DNA of 23,724 bases from Planctomycetaceae bacterium UBA2671 (GTDB lineage: Bacteria; Planctomycetota; Planctomycetia; Planctomycetales; Planctomycetaceae): positions 288,800-312,523 of the forward strand of contig DEML01000030.1 of assembly GCA_002359185.1 (NCBI GenBank), in the 5' to 3' direction. Shown one piece after another: positions 1 through 8,200 of this stretch (position 1 is its first letter; each line of letters opens with the position of its first letter). Under the pieces are notes generated by a model that saw nothing but the letters and a program-made list of their open reading frames with translations, had not been told where the DNA came from and searched no databases. Both the position numbers and the translations under genes were made by a program.

Positions 1-133
1 CTACTATTCCAACTATCGCTAAAAGTCGTGTACGTTCAGAGATTTGGAGCAGGCAAACTGCCTGCAGAACAGCGATTTGAGGGCGACATATAATGCTCGA
101 AAGAGCACTACAAATACCGAACGGAATCCCATC

Positions 134-1585
134 ATGACCATAAATCAACTCCCGTTGACCATCCTCATTCTGCTCACACTCACGACAATCAGCTGTGCAG
201 CGGAACCTCCTAAGAATCCGCAAGCAATAAATACCTCCGGCGAAGATTGGCCCGTCTTCCTCGGCCCTTCCGGCATCGGTCTTTCCTCGGAGACAGGTCT
301 CATCAAGGAATGGCCTGCTGCAGGCCCGCCGCAACTCTGGCAGGCTGAAGTCGGCACCGGATACAGTGCCCCTTCCGTTCGCGAAAATCGCGTCGTCTGC
401 CATCATCGCATTGGCGATGAGGAAATCGTGCAATGCTTCGATGTCACCAATGGCAAAACACTCTGGAAGCACGCGAACCCCTCAAATTTCTCCGACCCCT
501 ACGGCTACAACAACGGCCCCCGTTGTTCGCCGTTACTCACAGAAACTCTCTGCTACACCTTCGGAGCTGAAGGTCGATTGCTCTGTTTGAATCTTGAAGA
601 TGGCAAACTGATCTGGGAACGCAAAACTCACGAAGACTTCAACGTCCCCACCGCCTTCTTCGGCGTCGGAGCGACTCCCATTCTCGAAGACGGCAAACTG
701 ATTGTCCTCGTCGGCGGCCAGCCCAATTCCGGCGTTGTTGCCTTCGATGCCCAAACAGGCAAAACGCTCTGGGAAAGTTGCGGCAAAAACACTTGGGAGG
801 GAGTTGCCACCGGCTGGCGACGGCAGGAAAATTATGAATGGACCGGCGAAGAAATGATCGTCTCCTACTCTTCACCCATCGCCGCCACCATTCACGGCAA
901 ACGACAAATCCTCTGCCTGCTCCGCCACGGACTCGTCTCGCTCGATCCCGCCACCGGAGCAGAAAATTTTCATTACTGGTTCCGCGCACAGGTTCACGAA
1001 TCCGTCAATGCCGCCCGTCCGGTCATCATCGGCAATCGCATTCTCCTGACAGCAGCCTATCAGACAGGAGCCGCTTATCTGGAGGTAACCGAAGATAGCA
1101 AAAGCGTGAAAGAAATCTGGCGCGATACCGAAAACCTGCTCTGCCACTGGTCCACACCCATCCCCGTCGGCAAGTACATCTACGGCTTCAGCGGCCGTCA
1201 CGAAAACGGCTCCACACTTCGCTGCCTCGAACTGGAAACGGGCAAAGTCGTCTGGGAAACCACCGGCTGGGAAGGCCCGCTCGATCACCTCTCCCCCGCA
1301 TCAAGCAGCAGCGTCAAAAACTCGAAGACGAACACCATCGACCCCTGGCCCTACTACGGCCGCGGCTCAAAAATCTGGATCGACGGCCAATTCATAATCA
1401 TCGGAGAACGAGGCACCGTCGCCCTCATCGAAGCCACCCCCGACCACTTCCACGAACTCAACCGCTTCAAACCCAACCAACTTAACTACCCCGCCTGGAC
1501 CGCCCCTGTATTGAGCCGGGGACGATTGTTTTTGAGAAGCGAAACAGCACTGATGTGTTACGATTTGCGGAATCCTGAGCAGTAG
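134..1585 (+). CDS. Exported PQQ-like beta-propeller repeat protein
   Basis: The protein is 483 residues from ATG 134. The open frame extends to a TTG at 44, but only the ATG puts a signal peptide at the N-terminus (hydrophobic LPLTILILLTLTTIS, then CAA), so the product is probably exported. TISC is a poor lipobox, so signal peptidase I cleavage is as likely as lipidation. The mature part opens with DWPVFLGPSG, typical of planctomycete PQQ-like proteins, and carries repeated blades with D.xTGKTLW-type motifs (VTNGKTLW, LEDGKLIW, AQTGKTLW, LETGKVVW). No methanol-dehydrogenase catalytic domain or haem motif is present, so it is likely a structural or binding propeller rather than a quinoprotein enzyme. 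Its last codons recur as a broken copy near 2734-2828. The fold is clear; the ligand and role are unknown. Confidence 0.85.
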   Translation: MTINQLPLTILILLTLTTISCAAEPPKNPQAINTSGEDWPVFLGPSGIGLSSETGLIKEWPAAGPPQLWQAEVGTGYSAPSVRENRVVCHHRIGDEEIVQCFDVTNGKTLWKHANPSNFSDPYGYNNGPRCSPLLTETLCYTFGAEGRLLCLNLEDGKLIWERKTHEDFNVPTAFFGVGATPILEDGKLIVLVGGQPNSGVVAFDAQTGKTLWESCGKNTWEGVATGWRRQENYEWTGEEMIVSYSSPIAATIHGKRQILCLLRHGLVSLDPATGAENFHYWFRAQVHESVNAARPVIIGNRILLTAAYQTGAAYLEVTEDSKSVKEIWRDTENLLCHWSTPIPVGKYIYGFSGRHENGSTLRCLELETGKVVWETTGWEGPLDHLSPASSSSVKNSKTNTIDPWPYYGRGSKIWIDGQFIIIGERGTVALIEATPDHFHELNRFKPNQLNYPAWTAPVLSRGRLFLRSETALMCYDLRNPEQ

Positions 1586-1588
1586 AAA

Positions 1589-1684
1589 GTAGGTTGGGTT
1601 AGCCAAGCGTAACCCAACAAAACCATGAGTTCTAATTATATATTAACTAATCGTTGGGTTACACGTTCCGCTAACCCAACCTAC
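1589..1684. repeat. Paired inverted REP-like palindromes (BIME), GTTGGGTTA family
   Basis: GTAG at 1589-1592 is followed by arm GTTGGGTTA, an 8-base loop and TAACCCAAC. A second hairpin at 1653-1680 has the same arms and is closed by CTAC at 1681-1684. The two units point towards each other, giving a 96-bp element just after the beta-propeller gene. It may limit read-through or stabilise the mRNA 3' end; that is inference. The rest of the gap to the antitoxin (1685-1895) shows no recognised feature apart from the antitoxin ribosome-binding site. Confidence 0.75.
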
Positions 1685-1882
1685 GGAACTGCGGAATCAA
1701 TGAATTGTCGTTTGTAACCGCCGCCGTCCAAGCGTTCTTCAATGGCCAACCCAGCCCAAATCTACACGAATTGGCGTGAACGGTTACGAGCCATAGAATG
1801 CCAGAGAAATGGAGAATCGCCAAATGGTATAAGATGATTATTGTGACTTGCCAAAACAGTGCTACTTGCGGAAGATAATAGT

Positions 1883-1889
1883 AAAGGAG
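1883..1889 (+). promoter_or_regulatory. Ribosome-binding site fixing the antitoxin start
   Basis: AAAGGAG lies 6 bases before ATG 1896. The open frame runs upstream to 1848, but this strong Shine-Dalgarno sequence selects the internal ATG. Confidence 0.75.
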
Positions 1890-1895
1890 ATTTAT

Positions 1896-2114
1896 ATGAA
1901 TCTTACAGGTGAACAGATACAGGCACTTGCGGAAGGCTTGACCATTCCCTTGGTTGTAGAAGGCCGGGAGTATGTGATGGTCAGTCGAGAGGTTTACGAA
2001 CGTGTGAAGCAAGTTCTAGAGGATGATCCACGGAGCACCTACCCCGCTGCGATGAAGGCGTGGGATGCGGAGGGAAGCCCGGAAGATGAAACCCTGTATC
2101 AAGATGTCGAATGA
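1896..2114 (+). CDS. Putative type II antitoxin paired with a MazF/PemK toxin
   Basis: This is a 72-residue acidic protein. Its N-terminal half (residues about 1-40) resembles short antitoxin DNA-binding domains with alternating helices and strands (LTGEQIQALAEGLTIPLVVEG, then EYVMVSREVYERVKQVL). The acidic, probably flexible C-terminal tail (DDPRSTYP to the end) would be expected to wrap the toxin. The stop codon overlaps the toxin ATG by 4 bases, which implies translational coupling. The identification rests mainly on that arrangement; the exact antitoxin family is not clear. It probably autoregulates the operon with the toxin, as is usual for such modules. Confidence 0.65.
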   Translation: MNLTGEQIQALAEGLTIPLVVEGREYVMVSREVYERVKQVLEDDPRSTYPAAMKAWDAEGSPEDETLYQDVE

Positions 2115-2473
2115 GCGTCTCTATGGTCATGCGTGGGGAGGTTGTTGTCGTCGATTTTTCGATCACGTATCCAAAAGCGGGAAAACGCCCTGCGTTGGTC
2201 ATCCAAAGTGATCAGAACAACTTGAGGATGCAGAATACGATAGTTGCCCAGATCACGACGAACATTTCACGGGCACATCTAATGACACAACTGCTCATCG
2301 ACGAGCAGCATGTGGACTGGAAACAATCAGGTTTGCGGGCGCCGTCCGTGGTGAATTGTGCAAGCCTTGTAACCATAACCAAGTCGGATGTTGTGGTGCA
2401 GATCGGCCACCTGTCCGAGGAAACGATGCAACAGATCGACGAGTGTTTGAAAGATGCCTTAGGCATGAAGTGA
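2111..2473 (+). CDS. mazF: MazF/PemK-family endoribonuclease toxin
   Basis: The 120-residue protein matches the MazF/PemK family in length and motif order: RGEVVVVDF (residues 8-16, first strand), KRPALVIQ (25-32) with the conserved Arg26, and AQITTN (46-51) with the threonine that pairs with that arginine in known MazF active sites. The later VVNC..LVTITK and the C-terminal helix (EETMQQIDECLKDALG) also fit. Known members cut single-stranded mRNA at short motifs and are blocked by the cognate antitoxin, here the gene directly upstream with ATGA overlap. Target sequence cannot be read from the gene. Two further in-frame ATGs at residues 5 and 7 are possible starts, but 2111 gives the coupling overlap. 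Confidence 0.9.
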   Translation: MSVSMVMRGEVVVVDFSITYPKAGKRPALVIQSDQNNLRMQNTIVAQITTNISRAHLMTQLLIDEQHVDWKQSGLRAPSVVNCASLVTITKSDVVVQIGHLSEETMQQIDECLKDALGMK

Positions 2474-2520
2474 CCATCGAGACAATGGCAAAATTGTCAT
2501 AGCGCGAAAGGGGGAAGCGT

Positions 2521-2643
2521 TTGAGTACCAGCGACCAAGATCCTGCATCTATGAAAGAGCCTAAGAAGAAAGACCGCAATTGGACGGCAATTCGCAAATG
2601 GGTTCCTGAAGTATCTGCGGTAGCTGCAAATGCCGCAGTCTAG
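2521..2643 (+). CDS. Small TTG-start ORF, possibly a truncated membrane peptide
   Basis: A TTG at 2521 has an excellent ribosome-binding site (AAAGGGGG at 2507-2514, 6-base gap) and opens a 40-residue frame. It is basic in the middle (KEPKKKDRNW) and ends in a hydrophobic VPEVSAVAANAAV before TAG at 2641. The same frame continues past the stop as FSWWIYRSTEE to a second stop at 2677-2679. Together these would make a single membrane helix with a charged tail, so the TAG may be a nonsense mutation in a longer small protein. It lies 47 bases after the toxin. No family is recognised, and it could be chance. Confidence 0.35.
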   Translation: MSTSDQDPASMKEPKKKDRNWTAIRKWVPEVSAVAANAAV

Positions 2644-2733
2644 TTCTCATGGTGGATCTATCGATCAACAGAAGAATAGCGACAGGCGTCAGATAATAGA
2701 GAACAACGGGCACTTTTTTTGACACACTACAAC

Positions 2734-2828
2734 TTGACAGCCCCAGTCTGCGCCGGGGTCGATTATTCCTGAGAAGCGAAACCGCACTGATGTGTTACGA
2801 TTTGCGAAAGCCCAACAGACAAAACTAG
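2734..2828 (+). pseudogene. Remnant of a second PQQ-like gene 3' end
   Basis: The translation RGRLFLRSETALMCYDLR repeats the C-terminus of the intact gene ending at 1585. At DNA level, 2770-2805 and the matching stretch of that gene agree at 35 of 36 positions, starting at GAGAAGCGAAAC. Just upstream, TTGACAGCCCCAGTC aligns with the codons for WTAPV in the intact gene but needs a one-base deletion to stay in frame, so the copy is broken. A weak resemblance may extend back to about 2690 (GAGAAC.ACGGGCAC). This is either what remains of a tandem paralogue or a duplication formed when the toxin-antitoxin segment inserted. Confidence 0.75.
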
Positions 2829-2872
2829 TTCTTTTAATGTTGCTCCTGAAATTTCCATTGCAAAGCAATAAA

Positions 2873-3256
2873 ATGACACGAACTGTACTAGTTAGTCTAT
2901 TAATTCTAGCAATTGGTGGATGCACAAAACCGAACATGGAAAATTCAGATATGGACGAAGTTGCACAATGGCATCAACCAGAAGATTCAACTCCTCAAGA
3001 ACAATGTCCATGTTGCGATTACATTACATTAACGGAGCGAGGCTTATATGAAATATGCCCCGTTTGTTTCTGGGAAGATGATGGACAAGACATTAATAAA
3101 CTCGATCAGCCATCATATCCAAACAGCGGGATTACTCTCCGCGAGGGACGCAACAATTTTAAAGAATTTGGTGCTTGCGAAAAACACATGGTTGAACATG
3201 TCTTAAATTCGCAGGAGAGAAGCAAATTTTCTCATCGTCCAAGAAATCCAAATTAA
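2873..3256 (+). CDS. CPCC-type cysteine-rich lipoprotein
   Basis: From ATG 2873 the protein has 127 residues and begins with a lipoprotein signal (TRTVLVSLLILAIGGC, lipobox IGGC). The frame opens earlier at 2792, but that extension lies in the pseudogene remnant and would bury the signal. After a short linker comes the CPCC domain: CPCCDYITLTERG, then ICPVCFWEDDGQD, then GITLREGRNNFKEFGAC, which matches the Cys_rich_CPCC family in motif order. The four leading cysteines probably bind zinc. Most CPCC proteins carry no export signal, so a membrane-anchored form is unusual. No clear Shine-Dalgarno sequence precedes ATG 2873. The gene and its right-hand neighbour are visibly more AT-rich than the flanks, suggesting transfer. 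Confidence 0.7.
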   Translation: MTRTVLVSLLILAIGGCTKPNMENSDMDEVAQWHQPEDSTPQEQCPCCDYITLTERGLYEICPVCFWEDDGQDINKLDQPSYPNSGITLREGRNNFKEFGACEKHMVEHVLNSQERSKFSHRPRNPN

Positions 3257-3333
3257 ATAAACTTATGCATATCGAGTTCATGATTCACTCATAGATATAG
3301 ATTGTACAACGTTATACTCTGCTAATATAATCT

Positions 3334-3795
3334 GTGAAATCGAAGTCATTCGGAAAAACTTCTATGCCATTAGGATTCGAATATCGCTGCGATGCATGTG
3401 ATTATGAATGGATGCTATTTTCTACAGGGTTGTCGATCGGACCGACACAATGGGGTTTTCGTAAATTTACCTGCTTCAGTTGCCAGACATTTCTTTCAAT
3501 TTCAAAAACCATTGACCGGAATTCCTGGAAAGTCTGGCTGGAAAATAATCAGTCTTCTCTCATAAACAATACATTATTAAATGAACTCAAAGTTGAGATT
3601 GATCGAAGGCTGGATAATGCTCGTGGTTTGACTCCTGTGAAACTTGACTTCAATTCAATGCGGTGCCCAACATGTCAAAAAGATGATCTGCTTGAACTCC
3701 CATTCGGCGAACATCCCATGCGATGTCCCCAATGCCTTACATTATCGGGAAATTCAATAAACAATGATCGCCTCTCAATCTATCGCTTTGAATAG
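3334..3795 (+). CDS. Zinc-ribbon protein with four CxxC pairs, function unknown
   Basis: The 153-residue frame starts at GTG 3334; an ATG at 3364 (residue 11) is an equally plausible start, and neither has a strong ribosome-binding site. There are two ribbon-like modules: CDAC (about residue 19) with CFSC (about 47), and CPTC (about 110) with CPQC (about 129). A helical, polar linker separates them. No catalytic domain is visible, so it may bind nucleic acid or a protein partner. The sequence is AT-rich like the CPCC gene before it and unlike the decarboxylase after it, which fits a shared accessory origin. No family is recognised. The 233 bases that follow (3796-4028) hold nothing I can identify. 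Confidence 0.6.
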   Translation: MKSKSFGKTSMPLGFEYRCDACDYEWMLFSTGLSIGPTQWGFRKFTCFSCQTFLSISKTIDRNSWKVWLENNQSSLINNTLLNELKVEIDRRLDNARGLTPVKLDFNSMRCPTCQKDDLLELPFGEHPMRCPQCLTLSGNSINNDRLSIYRFE

Positions 3796-4028
3796 GAATC
3801 CGAATCTTAGAGAGATCTATTTTTGCCTCATCCTCTACAGAACTTCCACCAAATTCTCGTGTCCTGCCCTTGTTAGAATCCACCCTATTTGCCATTCACT
3901 CCAGAATGCTTCCAGTAAGGATGAGTTTTCTAGAAATTCCGGCTATATTCTGGTCATCCGATCCTAAAATATCGGGATGATGTGATTCGAAACCAACTCC
4001 GTTATTGTAGATGAAATAAAACCAACCA

Positions 4029-5231
4029 ATGTCGCAGCCTGCCCAATTGAAGTTTTTGACTGAAGATCAAGTCCGCCAAATCGCCACCAGCCACGATTTG
4101 CCTCTGTATGTCTATTCCAAAAGCAAACTCGATGAAAATGCCCGCAAGCTGACTTCCTGGCAGGCGCCTTATGGCGTCACGCTTCGATTTGCCATGAAAG
4201 CGAATCCGTTTCCCGAGGTCATCGCTCAAATTTATTCGCACGGAATCGGCATCGATGCCAGCTCCGGCTACGAAGCTGAAGTCGCAATGCAGGCGGGTGT
4301 GAAACCAACTGACATTCAAATCACTTCGCAGCAGATGCCGGAGAATCTTGAGGAACTGATCAAGCAGGGTGTGAAGTTCAATGCCTGTTCGCTGCATCAA
4401 CTGGAAACGTACGGCAAAATTGCTCCCGGCTCCTCAGTCGGAGTGCGGATCAATCCCGGTAAGGGAACTGGTGAAGGACTCAATAATCGACTCACCACAG
4501 CCGGGGTCGCGGCCAGTTTCGGCATCTGGCACGAATATATCGATCAGGTTCATGATCTGGCCAAAACGTACGACCTGACCATCGTAATGGTGCACACTCA
4601 CGCTGGTACGGGAGGCGATCCCGACAAGTGGCTCGAAGTGACAACGCGAAATATGGAAATTGTCGAGAAGTTTCCGACCGCGACCAAAACCAGCATCGGC
4701 GGCGGCTTCAAAGTCGGACGGATGCCGGGAGAAAAGTCGGCTCAGATCGATGTGATCTCTCCGCCAATCGCAAAATTACTGGAGGAGTTTTACGAAAGAA
4801 CCGGCCGCAAGATTCATCTGGAAGTCGAGCCGGGCTCGTTTCTGGTCGTCAATATTGGTGCCCTCATCACCGAAGTCATCGACATTAAAGACACCGGCAG
4901 CGAAGGCTACAACTTCATCCTGATCAACGCAGGCATGACCGAAATCCTCCGCCCGTCACTCTACGGAGCCCAGCACCCTCTCGTCGTCGTTCCCAAAAAA
5001 GAAAGACCCGCTGGTGAAGTGGTCGATTACGCAGTCAGTGGCCATTGCTGCGAAAGCGGCGACATGCTGACCGTCGCCGCGGGCGATCCGGAACGTCTCG
5101 AACCAAGATCACTGCAAAAAGCAGAACTCGGCGATTATCTCATCGTCGAAGACGTCGGAGCCTACTGCGCAGGCATGCGGGCAGGTTCATACAACTCATT
5201 TCCACTGACGAAAGAAATCATGGTCGATTAA
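4029..5231 (+). CDS. lysA: PLP-dependent decarboxylase of the diaminopimelate decarboxylase (LysA) family
   Basis: The 400-residue protein has the fold-III order of this family. The PLP-binding lysine lies in FAMKANP (Lys57), the histidine that stacks on PLP in VHTHAG (His191), a phosphate-binding glycine loop in GGGFKVG (about 222-228), and the catalytic C-E-S-G-D block in CCESGD (Cys341, Glu342). C-terminal YNSFPLTKEIM corresponds to the family's YN...P..E block. Diaminopimelate decarboxylase makes lysine from meso-diaminopimelate in the cytoplasm. Several positions differ from the classical enzyme: EPGS where EPGR is usual, LYGAQH for LY.AYH, and YNSFP for YN.RP. A different amino-acid substrate is therefore possible. 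Family placement is firm; substrate is not. Confidence 0.75.
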   Translation: MSQPAQLKFLTEDQVRQIATSHDLPLYVYSKSKLDENARKLTSWQAPYGVTLRFAMKANPFPEVIAQIYSHGIGIDASSGYEAEVAMQAGVKPTDIQITSQQMPENLEELIKQGVKFNACSLHQLETYGKIAPGSSVGVRINPGKGTGEGLNNRLTTAGVAASFGIWHEYIDQVHDLAKTYDLTIVMVHTHAGTGGDPDKWLEVTTRNMEIVEKFPTATKTSIGGGFKVGRMPGEKSAQIDVISPPIAKLLEEFYERTGRKIHLEVEPGSFLVVNIGALITEVIDIKDTGSEGYNFILINAGMTEILRPSLYGAQHPLVVVPKKERPAGEVVDYAVSGHCCESGDMLTVAAGDPERLEPRSLQKAELGDYLIVEDVGAYCAGMRAGSYNSFPLTKEIMVD

Positions 5232-5273
5232 CCCAGTAGGGTCCGCTGCGCGGTTCATTCCCTTTGACAACAT

Positions 5274-5304
5274 CTTAACCCGAAGCGTGAGCGAGGGGAC
5301 GGCT
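5274..5304 (+). repeat. 31-bp planctomycete intergenic repeat (LTRSVSEG type), copy 1
   Basis: It begins CTTAACCCGAAGCGTGAGCG and ends AGGGGACGGCT. Close copies lie at 14425-14455 and 15881-15911, and a degenerate inverted copy at 5457-5480. When read through, it encodes LTRSVSEG or LNPKRKRG, strings that turn up at the ends of wrongly called planctomycete proteins. Confidence 0.75.
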
Positions 5305-5493
5305 ACTGATTACCAATGCGGCGAAATTCTGATATTTCAATCGTGTATGACATTGCATGAAAAGAGCTGTTCAGCTAGACGGAAACATTGATTGATTCCC
5401 GCTTCCCAATAATCGTTTCCATGGACAGGATTCAGTCGATACTGAATTCTATCCTGGTCCCTCGCTAACGCGTCGAGTTAATTTTTACTGAAG

Positions 5494-5541
5494 TTTAAGA
5501 ATCAATCGATCCCGCAATCTGGTCCGCACAGCGGACCCTAC
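5494..5541 (-). repeat. Long REP unit, inverted, left of the carboxypeptidase gene
   Basis: On the minus strand it reads GTAG, hairpin GGTCCGC/GCGGACC, then a conserved tail AGATTGCGG...GATTCTTAA. The same 46-48 bp unit occurs on the plus strand at 6873-6918, so the carboxypeptidase gene sits between inverted copies. Confidence 0.75.
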
Positions 5542-5564
5542 GAGTTGCAACATGAGGATCCTCA

Positions 5565-6854
5565 ATGATCAAATTTCTGATGCCAATTCTTTTCATCACT
5601 TGCACGGCAATTGCCAATGCCGAACAGCCAGCGGACTCGGCTAAGTTGATTGTCGATACCAATTTCGAAGGCGCTTCCGCTCGTGTCCTTGAGATCGATC
5701 ATCAAAAAGGCCACATCCGCATCATGCCCGATGGCAATCCTGAACGGGGTTGGCCGGTCTGGTGGTATTGTCGCGTTGCAGGCCTGGCTCCTGATCAGGA
5801 AATTCAGATCACAGTGCATCCATCCATTCGTCCACTCCCAGCCGGACATCCCGGCGGCGGCAAACCGCTGGCGGGATCCTGGGCGATGCCTGCTCAGGCG
5901 AGTTGGTCTGCTGATGGCAATCGTTGGCAGAAAACATCGCCCGGCAAACGTGAAGAGGGAGCAATCACCTATTCGCTGACATCACCCGGTCACCAACTCT
6001 GGATCGCCTGGGGACCACCCGCAACGCCCTCAATGACGAACAACTGGATGGATGAAATTGCTGAGAAGAATTCCTCTGTCAACAAGTTCAAACTGACAAC
6101 AACACGAGAAGGACGCGAAGTCAACGGCATTCGAATCATGTCCCCTGAGGGAAAGTCGGACAAGCGTCCGGTCCTCTGGTTTCAAGCCCGGCAGCATGCC
6201 TGGGAAAGTGGTTCAAGTTGGGTTGCCCGGGGAATCGGCGACTGGCTGACCGGCGACTCTGAAGATGCCCGGTGGATTCGAAACAACATGGAAACGTACA
6301 TCGTTCCGATTATGGATGTTGATCGTGCAGCCACCGGAGATGGCGGAAAAGAAGCAGATCCTCACGACCATAATCGCGACTGGTCAGATAAGCCTCATTA
6401 TCCCGAAGTGGCAGCCGCCCAGAAACGGATTCTCGATTGGAGTCACGAGAATCGACTGGCAGTATTTATCGATCTGCACAACCCTGCTCCCGGAAATAAG
6501 ACTGCCTACTTCTACATTTCTCCCGATGAAGCCATCACTCCCGAACGTCGGCCACACCGCAGTCTATTTCTGGATACGATCCATCAGAATTATTCGGAGC
6601 CGATTCCTCTCTCGCGAAATACCCAGTCGACCGGGCCGGGTTATCATCCGCTCTGGAATCGAATCTCCCACACCTGGGTCAATCAGCATTGCAATGAGAA
6701 CGCGGTAGCCGTCTGCCTGGAGACAGCCTGGAATCTCCCTCAAAGCACAACTGAAGGATATCAGTCTACCGGAGCAGGATTAATGAAGGGCATCGCCAGA
6801 TTCCTGAAAGAGCATCCGCATTCGGAAATACCAAATACGAAATCGCCAAACTGA
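5565..6854 (+). CDS. Exported M14-family zinc carboxypeptidase
   Basis: The 429-residue protein has a signal peptide (FLMPILFITCTAIANA, predicted cleavage after residue 19), so it acts outside the cytoplasm. Residues about 25-165 resemble the beta-sandwich that precedes the catalytic domain in cytosolic-carboxypeptidase (CCP)-like M14 enzymes. The catalytic domain contains the zinc ligands His211 and Glu214 in RQHAWESG and His305 in FIDLHNP, the NRDW block (about 270), and the candidate catalytic Glu386 in CLETAWNLP. Such enzymes remove C-terminal residues or act on branched or amide-linked amino acids; the substrate here may be peptides or cell-wall fragments, which is inference. The start has a GAGGATCC ribosome-binding site. 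It stands alone between inverted repeats. Confidence 0.82.
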   Translation: MIKFLMPILFITCTAIANAEQPADSAKLIVDTNFEGASARVLEIDHQKGHIRIMPDGNPERGWPVWWYCRVAGLAPDQEIQITVHPSIRPLPAGHPGGGKPLAGSWAMPAQASWSADGNRWQKTSPGKREEGAITYSLTSPGHQLWIAWGPPATPSMTNNWMDEIAEKNSSVNKFKLTTTREGREVNGIRIMSPEGKSDKRPVLWFQARQHAWESGSSWVARGIGDWLTGDSEDARWIRNNMETYIVPIMDVDRAATGDGGKEADPHDHNRDWSDKPHYPEVAAAQKRILDWSHENRLAVFIDLHNPAPGNKTAYFYISPDEAITPERRPHRSLFLDTIHQNYSEPIPLSRNTQSTGPGYHPLWNRISHTWVNQHCNENAVAVCLETAWNLPQSTTEGYQSTGAGLMKGIARFLKEHPHSEIPNTKSPN

Positions 6855-6872
6855 ATTTTCCTTGATTAAGCA

Positions 6873-6961
6873 GTAGGGTCCGCTGTGCGGACCAGATTGC
6901 GGTCGCGATGATTCTTAATCCACTGGAAGCACAAGGCAATGGTCCGCACAGCGGACCCTAC
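6873..6961. repeat. REP pair (BIME), GGTCCGC family
   Basis: The long REP unit (GTAG, hairpin GGTCCGC..GCGGACC, tail to 6918) is followed by an inverted short hairpin GGTCCGCACAGCGGACC closed by CTAC at 6941-6961. It lies just downstream of the carboxypeptidase gene and 3' of the convergent MotB-like gene, where it could act as a bidirectional transcription or decay barrier. Confidence 0.75.
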
Positions 6962-7038
6962 GAGTCGGCCAACGTAAAATGTCCTTTCACTCCGAAATAG
7001 ATCATCCAATACAACACTGCTGGTGAGAGAAATATTCC

Positions 7039-7764
<726 letters not shown>

Positions 7765-8200
7765 GATGAGCTTTCCTTGCCCTGTAAAATCTGGAATTGA
7801 TCAGATATGCCTTGGGAAATTGAATCTTCACTAATTCTATCGACGGGAATGCGGGGTCATTTCCAGTAAAGAACCCAGATGAGAATCGCAATATCGAGAT
7901 GACTGCTAAAAATTGGAAATTCAGAAAAATCGAAAAAATCGTTAAATTTCCTCAAGCCGGCGTATTGTGAGGTTCGATACAGATAATGATGCATTCCTTG
8001 CAGGGCGTCACGGTATAAATTTCGGGTCGAGAAAACTGGAAAGCACGACAACAGAGTGCGTTTCAGCGATTTGACACCCAAAACAAACCCCTGCAGGGGA
8101 CTTGCAGCCCTTCCCCCCAATCCCCACCTCTGAAGTGTTCACGAATTCAGGTGATTCCCCATTGCCTGAAAGACGCTTCATCAGAACTCACGAGACTGTC
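7765..8200. other. Divergent promoter region, no gene recognised
   Basis: The 436 bases between the MotB-like gene and the Cys-rich lipoprotein should hold promoters for both. A perfect 12-bp palindrome CCCCTGCAGGGG lies at 8088-8099. Open frames here in either direction lack codon bias or homology cues that I can see. No sigma-factor boxes can be assigned with confidence. Confidence 0.4.

Larger units (their letters stand above)
5232..5564. other. Gene-free gap built largely of repeats
   Basis: The gap holds a REP-like hairpin with GTAG at 5236-5253, a planctomycete CTTAACCCGAAGCG-type repeat at 5274-5304, a degenerate inverted copy of that repeat at 5457-5480, and the inverted long REP at 5494-5541. 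A likely ribosome-binding site (GAGGATCC) lies just before ATG 5565. No small gene is evident in the middle part (5305-5456). Confidence 0.6.

Noticed and set aside
1589..1684. Possible CRISPR-like repeat
   Set aside because: Only two units, inverted rather than direct, with no spacers or cas genes; they are REP-type hairpins.
2481..2498. GACAAT/ATTGTC hairpin after the mazF gene as a terminator
   Set aside because: The stem is only 6 bp, AT-rich and lacks a following T-run.
7857..8120. 87-residue minus-strand frame between the MotB-like and Cys-rich genes
   Set aside because: No ribosome-binding site, no motif, and it covers the region where promoters are expected.
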